Positions 6,609-9,838 of a DNA stretch of 9,838 bases are shown piece after piece (positions within the stretch are counted from its first letter, which is position 1; each line of letters opens with the position of its first letter). The stretch comes from Saprospiraceae bacterium (lineage in GTDB: Bacteria > Bacteroidota > Bacteroidia > Chitinophagales > Saprospiraceae), in the NCBI GenBank assembly GCA_023299965.1, contig JALZVN010000079.1, forward strand, positions 1 to 9,838, read 5' to 3'. Below the pieces are notes generated by a model that did not search any database, was not told where the DNA came from, and worked only from the letters and a program-made list of their open reading frames with translations. The position numbers and the translations under genes were made by a program.

Positions 6609-6989
6609 TTAATTTTCTAAAGCTCCGTCCTCTATCCAACAAATAAAGGTTTGTAGCTCCTCATCAGTAAGCTCTAATGGACCTGCTGTATTAGATGGTG
6701 GCATGGCGCCTGACTCCACTTGATTTCTTAATGAACCATTATCAGCCAATGATTTTAAATTCGCAAAAGACTCAAAGTCACCATTGATAAAACCATTAAC
6801 ATGACAATTTGGTATAGCACAAGTTTGGTTCAGAATAGGTACTATATCACCGCTATATGACCGTGTAACATCACAATCATCACCGACAGAACCAGTATCC
6901 CCACCATCTTCATCGTCACTATCACAAGCGAAGGTTAAAGAAAGGCAGATGGCTAGTACAAAGAATAAATTTAACTTAAAAAATTTCAT
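6609..6989 (-). CDS. small surface-type lipoprotein with cytochrome-c-like CX4CH domain
   Basis: A 126-residue exported protein. Residues 1-21 form a lipoprotein signal (KFFK, a hydrophobic core, then LTFAC with lipidated Cys22). The next residues, DSDDEDGGD, are strongly acidic, like the lipoprotein export signal that sends Bacteroidota lipoproteins to the cell surface. After a spacer, SYSGDIVPILNQTC begins a domain typical of small Bacteroidota cytochrome-like proteins: Cys57, Cys62 and His63 form CAIPNCH, a CX4CH motif instead of CXXCH, and Met96 in GAMPP is a candidate second heme ligand; LTDEELQTFICWIEDGA closes the domain as in planctomycete-type cytochrome c domains. Heme attachment is an inference because CX4CH is a non-standard site. 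Cys39 and Cys117 are spare cysteines that could form a disulfide. It is followed by a strong terminator and preceded by a perfect hairpin 20 bases before the ATG. Confidence 0.75.
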   Translation of the reverse strand: MKFFKLNLFFVLAICLSLTFACDSDDEDGGDTGSVGDDCDVTRSYSGDIVPILNQTCAIPNCHVNGFINGDFESFANLKSLADNGSLRNQVESGAMPPSNTAGPLELTDEELQTFICWIEDGALEN

Positions 6990-7009
6990 ATGCTTATATT
7001 TTTAGTAAA

Positions 7010-7049
7010 AGAGAAGTGCCACACATTTTTTGATTTGTGGCACTTCTCT
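7010..7049 (-). terminator. perfect 14-base-pair hairpin between the repeat-protein gene and the lipoprotein gene
   Basis: AGAGAAGTGCCACA (7010-7023) and TGTGGCACTTCTCT (7036-7049) pair without mismatch around a 12-base AT-rich loop. On the minus strand the stem is followed by TTTTA, so it can serve as a terminator for the gene ending at 7173, 123 bases upstream. It also ends only 20 bases before the lipoprotein start at 6989, leaving no room for a promoter between them, so it must lie in the 5' leader of that gene's transcript unless the promoter overlaps the stem. A leader hairpin or attenuator is the alternative reading. A weak promoter-like pair (TTG at 7112-7110, TACTTATC at 7090-7083, 19-base spacing) lies just upstream. 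Confidence 0.6.
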
Positions 7050-7172
7050 GTGTTTGTTTAACTTATCTTTAATTAACGTATGGATAAGTACTTAGTTCTA
7101 ACGCATAAACAAGATGCTTTGTGAAAGACATTTGTTTAAAAAACTTATCAAAATCAAAGCTAAACAATTTTA

Positions 7173-9269
7173 TTAATTATTTGAGCCCATAAATTTTTCT
7201 AACTTACTTGGTGTGCTTTCATTATCCGATCCAGCTACACCCCCCTCAAGCTCCTTTTGAAGAATAATCAGCTCATCCCACTTTTGTTCCTTTGCAAGGA
7301 CAGCTTGCTTTGCCCAAGTTTTTGGATCGTGGATACGGTAAGCTGGTCCAGCACTTGTTAGGATCCTCGTTAATTCTGATGATGGAGCGTTAGCTAATTG
7401 TGTAAAGCTAGAGATACCAGCTGCATTTAACACTGACTCAATCTTAGGACCGATTCCTTCAATCACCTGTAGATTGTTGTCCGCAACAGCAAAATTCTTT
7501 GAACCAGCTGTAGCTTTTGTCTTGCTAGAAGTAGTTGTAGTTTCGGTTGCGCTGCTTTTACTGCTAGTAACCGTAGTACTTGAAGATGATGCTTGTCCTT
7601 TAGTCACTCTGCTTGTACCTAGATCTCTTCTTGACACAATCTTTCCTGCCTTAGTATTTCTAGTCTCTCCGACTACCTTCTTAGATACTTCTACAGTACC
7701 CATACCCATCATTTTCTTCATCAAAGCATCCATATCAATTTGCTTGACCACTTCTACTTCCTTGATGATTTCTACTTCTTTGATGATTTCTTTTGGCTTC
7801 TTACTAAGCTCTTTTCTCAAAGTAGTGATCTCCTTTTTCATAGCCGCTAAGTCACTTGCTTGCTTCTTACCTTTCGCAACAAGTTTTTGTGCAGACTTTT
7901 GAGTCTCTTCTAGAGTAACACTTAATTTCTTCAATTCAGCTTTATCCTTACGAGATCCTTTTCCAACAGATTTAGCACCTGAAACTACTCCTTTAGCACC
8001 ACCCTTTTTTGCCTTAGACAATTGAGCCTGCAAATCTTTGATCGTTGCTTTATTCTTTTTATCCGTAGCAGACATTGACTTAACCGCTTTGTCTAACTTA
8101 GATTTAAGGTCTACTATAGCCTTATCGCTCTTCTTATTGCTTCCAGACAATTTCTTTGCACTAGATATCTGAGCATTTAAGTCCTTGATATTTGCTTTGT
8201 TCTTTTTGTTAGCCGTTGCTAATGATTTCTCAGCTGCCATTAATTTTGACTTCACAGCTGTCAACTCTTTATGAATTTTTGTAGTATTTTTTGATCCGCT
8301 AACAAATCCTTTGATTTGCTTCTTTTGGTCAGCTACATGACCTTGTAGAAGCTTGATAGATCCTTGGTGCGCCTTAGACCTCTTTTCAAAACTTGCCTTC
8401 TCTTTTGCTAATTCTTTCTCCAATTTTGCAAAGTCAGCGTTCAACTTCTTAAGTTCTTTAGTATCAGAACTAGTTATCTCTGTTATTTTTTGTACCTCTC
8501 TAACTACTGCAACTGGTACTTCTTTTACGATTTGCACCTCTTTAATTATCTCATTATTGACTATTACAGGTACTTCTTTAAGTAGCTCTACTTTTTTGAT
8601 AACTTCCTTTTTCTTGTAAAGTGGAACTATCTTTTCAGCCTTTACCTTTACCTCTTTGATTACTTGCTCTGGTACTTTTACCTTTACCTCTACTTCCTTG
8701 ATCACCTCTACTTCCTTAGTAACTATCACAGAAACTTCTTTGATCACCTCAATCTCCTTGATCACTTCCTTCTCTACCATGATTGGTACTTCCACGATCA
8801 CCTCTTTGATTACTTCCTTTTCCACATATACTGGAACCTCTTTGATTACTTCTTTGATCACTTCCTTTATCACAGGAATCTTCTCAACGACCTTTACCTC
8901 TTTGATCACCTCCTTGATCACCTGCACTTCTACTGGCACTTTAGTTTCCAGCTTTACTTTTTTGATGATTTGCTTAGGAAGTTCTTTCTTGATTACCTCA
9001 ACAATCTTTTCTTGAATGATCTCGACTGGCTTAACTACTTCTATCGTATTTGTCTTGGTTACCAGCTTCTCTTTAACAATCTGTACCTTCTTGACAGTTG
9101 ACTTTCCTTTTTTGGTATGCAGAACATCATTTTTGACTTGAACTACTTTGTAGTTTTCATCTTTCCAGATGATTCCTTTTTTAAGCATACACTCTAATGC
9201 GCTAGCTGCTTGTTTATTGGAGATCTTGGCTGTCTTAGCAACCAAAGCAATTAGATTATTCTTTTCCAT
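7173..9269 (-). CDS. HU-like / IKEV-repeat / coiled-coil / EGIGPKI-domain protein
   Basis: A 698-residue protein from the ATG at 9269. An in-frame ATG at 9317 would add 16 residues rich in Asn, Ile and Phe; the later start is preferred because the protein then begins MEKNNLIALVAKTAKISNKQ, which resembles the first helices of HU/IHF-type DNA-binding proteins. Layout: residues 1-46 HU-like; 47-80 basic linker; 81-264 a field of short V/I-K-E repeats such as EVIKEV and VPVYVEKEV; 269-500 a Lys-rich coiled coil with a 49-residue tandem duplication; 494-511 a second short block of IKEVE repeats; 559-589 a Ser/Thr-rich linker; 597-676 a conserved domain with IEGIGPKI, DPKTWAKQA and WDELI. That C-terminal domain is the helix-hairpin-helix-like module also found at the end of ribosomal protein L21 in many Bacteroidota. 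No signal peptide, so cytosolic. The role is unknown; a nucleoid-linked or filament-forming structural protein is my inference. A hairpin at 7010-7049 follows the gene. Confidence 0.8.
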   Translation of the reverse strand: MEKNNLIALVAKTAKISNKQAASALECMLKKGIIWKDENYKVVQVKNDVLHTKKGKSTVKKVQIVKEKLVTKTNTIEVVKPVEIIQEKIVEVIKKELPKQIIKKVKLETKVPVEVQVIKEVIKEVKVVEKIPVIKEVIKEVIKEVPVYVEKEVIKEVIVEVPIMVEKEVIKEIEVIKEVSVIVTKEVEVIKEVEVKVKVPEQVIKEVKVKAEKIVPLYKKKEVIKKVELLKEVPVIVNNEIIKEVQIVKEVPVAVVREVQKITEITSSDTKELKKLNADFAKLEKELAKEKASFEKRSKAHQGSIKLLQGHVADQKKQIKGFVSGSKNTTKIHKELTAVKSKLMAAEKSLATANKKNKANIKDLNAQISSAKKLSGSNKKSDKAIVDLKSKLDKAVKSMSATDKKNKATIKDLQAQLSKAKKGGAKGVVSGAKSVGKGSRKDKAELKKLSVTLEETQKSAQKLVAKGKKQASDLAAMKKEITTLRKELSKKPKEIIKEVEIIKEVEVVKQIDMDALMKKMMGMGTVEVSKKVVGETRNTKAGKIVSRRDLGTSRVTKGQASSSSTTVTSSKSSATETTTTSSKTKATAGSKNFAVADNNLQVIEGIGPKIESVLNAAGISSFTQLANAPSSELTRILTSAGPAYRIHDPKTWAKQAVLAKEQKWDELIILQKELEGGVAGSDNESTPSKLEKFMGSNN
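8004..8228 (-). repeat. 49-residue internal duplication in the coiled coil
   Basis: Two segments of the same protein align closely: KSLATANKKNKANIKDLNAQ (starting at base 8228) and KSMSATDKKNKATIKDLQAQ (starting at base 8081), each followed by a Ser/Leu-Ser-x-AKK ending. The offset is 147 bases, 49 codons (a multiple of seven), so the coiled-coil phase would be kept. Confidence 0.75.
8478..9029 (-). repeat. coding repeat field of V/I-K-E units
   Basis: Inside the 698-residue protein this stretch encodes about 184 residues of degenerate units built from EVIKEV, EVPVxVEKEV and EVEVIKEV. At DNA level the plus strand shows many near copies of TTGATCACCTC and TTGATTACTTC, so the field probably grew by slippage or unequal recombination. 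The units vary from about 6 to 14 residues and proline recurs in VP pairs, which is unlike a heptad coiled coil and suggests extended or beta-rich structure. Confidence 0.8.
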
Positions 9270-9449
9270 GAAATTAGAAATTAAATTGTTGGTGAATTTT
9301 AAAATAATATTGGTCAAAGTGAGGTTAGCACCAATTATGATTGCGAAGTCAGCTTTATATACAGCTTAGGATCAACTTAACATAAATGGTGAAACTTTAA
9401 ATCAGTAGATTGGTGTGCGAAAGTAATACTATTCAAGCCAATTTTCACC
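9270..9449. other. left part of the divergent intergenic region
   Basis: This AT-rich stretch lies upstream of the repeat-protein gene. On the minus strand TCACTTTG at 9322-9315 is one base from the -7 consensus TAnnTTTG and would give a leader of about 40 bases for the start at 9269, but no TTG is found at 19-21 bases upstream. No gene is visible. Confidence 0.3.
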
Positions 9450-9485
9450 TAAATATTTAAGATTTCCTAAAATCTTAAATATTTA
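9450..9485. repeat. perfect 16-base-pair inverted repeat
   Basis: TAAATATTTAAGATTT (9450-9465) and AAATCTTAAATATTTA (9470-9485) are exact inverted copies around a CCTA loop. The arms are almost pure A/T. It lies 181 bases upstream of the repeat-protein gene and 135 bases upstream of the lipoprotein gene, both of which point away from it, so it is not at a gene end and is not a typical terminator. It may be a shared operator, a cruciform-forming element or part of a small mobile palindrome. Confidence 0.75.
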
Positions 9486-9620
9486 ACACGATGCAGAATA
9501 TTAAAGGACTATTTCAAAACAAAATGCAATTTAGTGACTAGAGATGATTGTTAATTTTAGCATAAATCTCTTCCAGTTTAACGAGATAATCCCCCACTAG
9601 TCTTATACTTGTAAAAAAAA

Positions 9621-9838
9621 ATGAAATACTTAAGCCTCTTCTTTTTTTTAGGAATTAGCCTTGCATTTATCAGCTGTACTAATGACGACGAAGCAGACTC
9701 AAACGGAGCTGAATTATTTTTGGATGCTGGACCAAACTCTGCGCCTATCTTTGAAGCAGGCACTCACGAAGCAGCTGCTAAATTTCCAAGATCTATCATG
9801 TCCAATTTTGTAGGACAAACTTTAGATCGTGTAGAGTA
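9621..9838 (+). CDS. lipoprotein, N-terminal part (cut by the window edge)
   Basis: An open frame from the ATG at 9621 to the end of the window, 72 complete codons. It begins MKYLSLFFFLGISLAFISC: a short basic start, a hydrophobic core and a Cys19 in a relaxed lipobox, typical of Bacteroidota signal peptidase II substrates. The residues after the cysteine, TNDDEAD, are acidic and fit a surface-export signal, as in the lipoprotein at 6609-6989. The mature part seen so far (GAELFLDAGPNSAPIFEAGTH and then EAAAKFPRSIMSNFVGQTLD) looks like the start of an extracellular domain, which I cannot assign to a family. The start is preceded by a nine-A run, common before Bacteroidota start codons; TATACTTG at 9604-9611 resembles a -7 box but would leave almost no leader. 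Confidence 0.75.
   Translation, partial: MKYLSLFFFLGISLAFISCTNDDEADSNGAELFLDAGPNSAPIFEAGTHEAAAKFPRSIMSNFVGQTLDRVE

Noticed and set aside
8478..9029. CRISPR-like or tandem noncoding array
   Set aside because: The repeats are short, irregular, keep one reading frame and lack unique spacers of constant length; they are coding.
8353..9101. Plus-strand open frames of low-complexity Ser/Thr/Ile or Tyr/Leu/Phe proteins
   Set aside because: They are antisense to the V/I-K-E repeat field; the open frames follow from the repeated codons on the minus strand and have no plausible protein composition.
9270..9317. Longer start of the repeat protein at 9317
   Set aside because: The HU-like segment begins at the second Met, and a possible -7 box overlaps the upstream ATG.

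Overview
The window looks like a chromosomal piece from a member of the Bacteroidota, probably a Saprospiraceae- or Flavobacteriia-like marine or environmental lineage; the exact genus cannot be read from it. The evidence is an AT-rich genome, A-rich rather than Shine-Dalgarno-type leaders before start codons, -7 boxes that fit the Bacteroidota TAnnTTTG consensus (perfect at 5992-5999 and 3931-3938), lipoprotein signals followed by acidic residues, and two copies of a GC-rich intergenic element that I recall from this phylum.

Layout. 1-340: possibly the last codons of a plus-strand gene, then a GC-rich repeat element. 341-2389 (minus): a two-gene operon of an AspT/YidE-type transporter with two RCK_C domains and a DoxX-like membrane protein, 15 bases apart. 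2390-2671: a gap with two similar palindromes upstream of the transporter. 2672-4196 (minus): a tandem-CDGSH iron-sulfur protein followed by a 3-oxoadipyl-CoA-type thiolase. 4341-5405 (plus): an FMN-dependent alpha-hydroxy-acid oxidase/dehydrogenase, divergent from the CDGSH gene. 5424-5966 (minus): a PmtA-like SAM methyltransferase, convergent with the oxidase. 5967-6608: a gap holding the methyltransferase promoter, a second GC-rich element and a strong terminator. 6609-6989 (minus): a small surface-type lipoprotein with a cytochrome-c-like CX4CH motif. 7173-9269 (minus): a 698-residue protein made of an HU-like N-terminus, a long field of valine/isoleucine-lysine-glutamate repeats, a lysine-rich coiled coil and a C-terminal EGIGPKI helix-hairpin-helix-type domain. 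9270-9620: a divergent intergenic region with a perfect 16-base-pair AT-only-loop-flanking inverted repeat. 9621-9838 (plus): the start of another lipoprotein, cut by the window edge.

How they may work together. The genes at 2672-5405 are compatible with oxidative carbon metabolism (hydroxy-acid oxidation, thiolytic cleavage of an oxoacyl-CoA, an Fe-S protein), but no single pathway is demonstrated. The most unusual item is the 698-residue repeat protein: its central repeats resemble in style the charged valine/proline/glutamate repeats of eukaryotic alveolins, and its two ends resemble nucleic-acid-binding modules. It is the best candidate here for an undescribed structural or nucleoid-organising protein.
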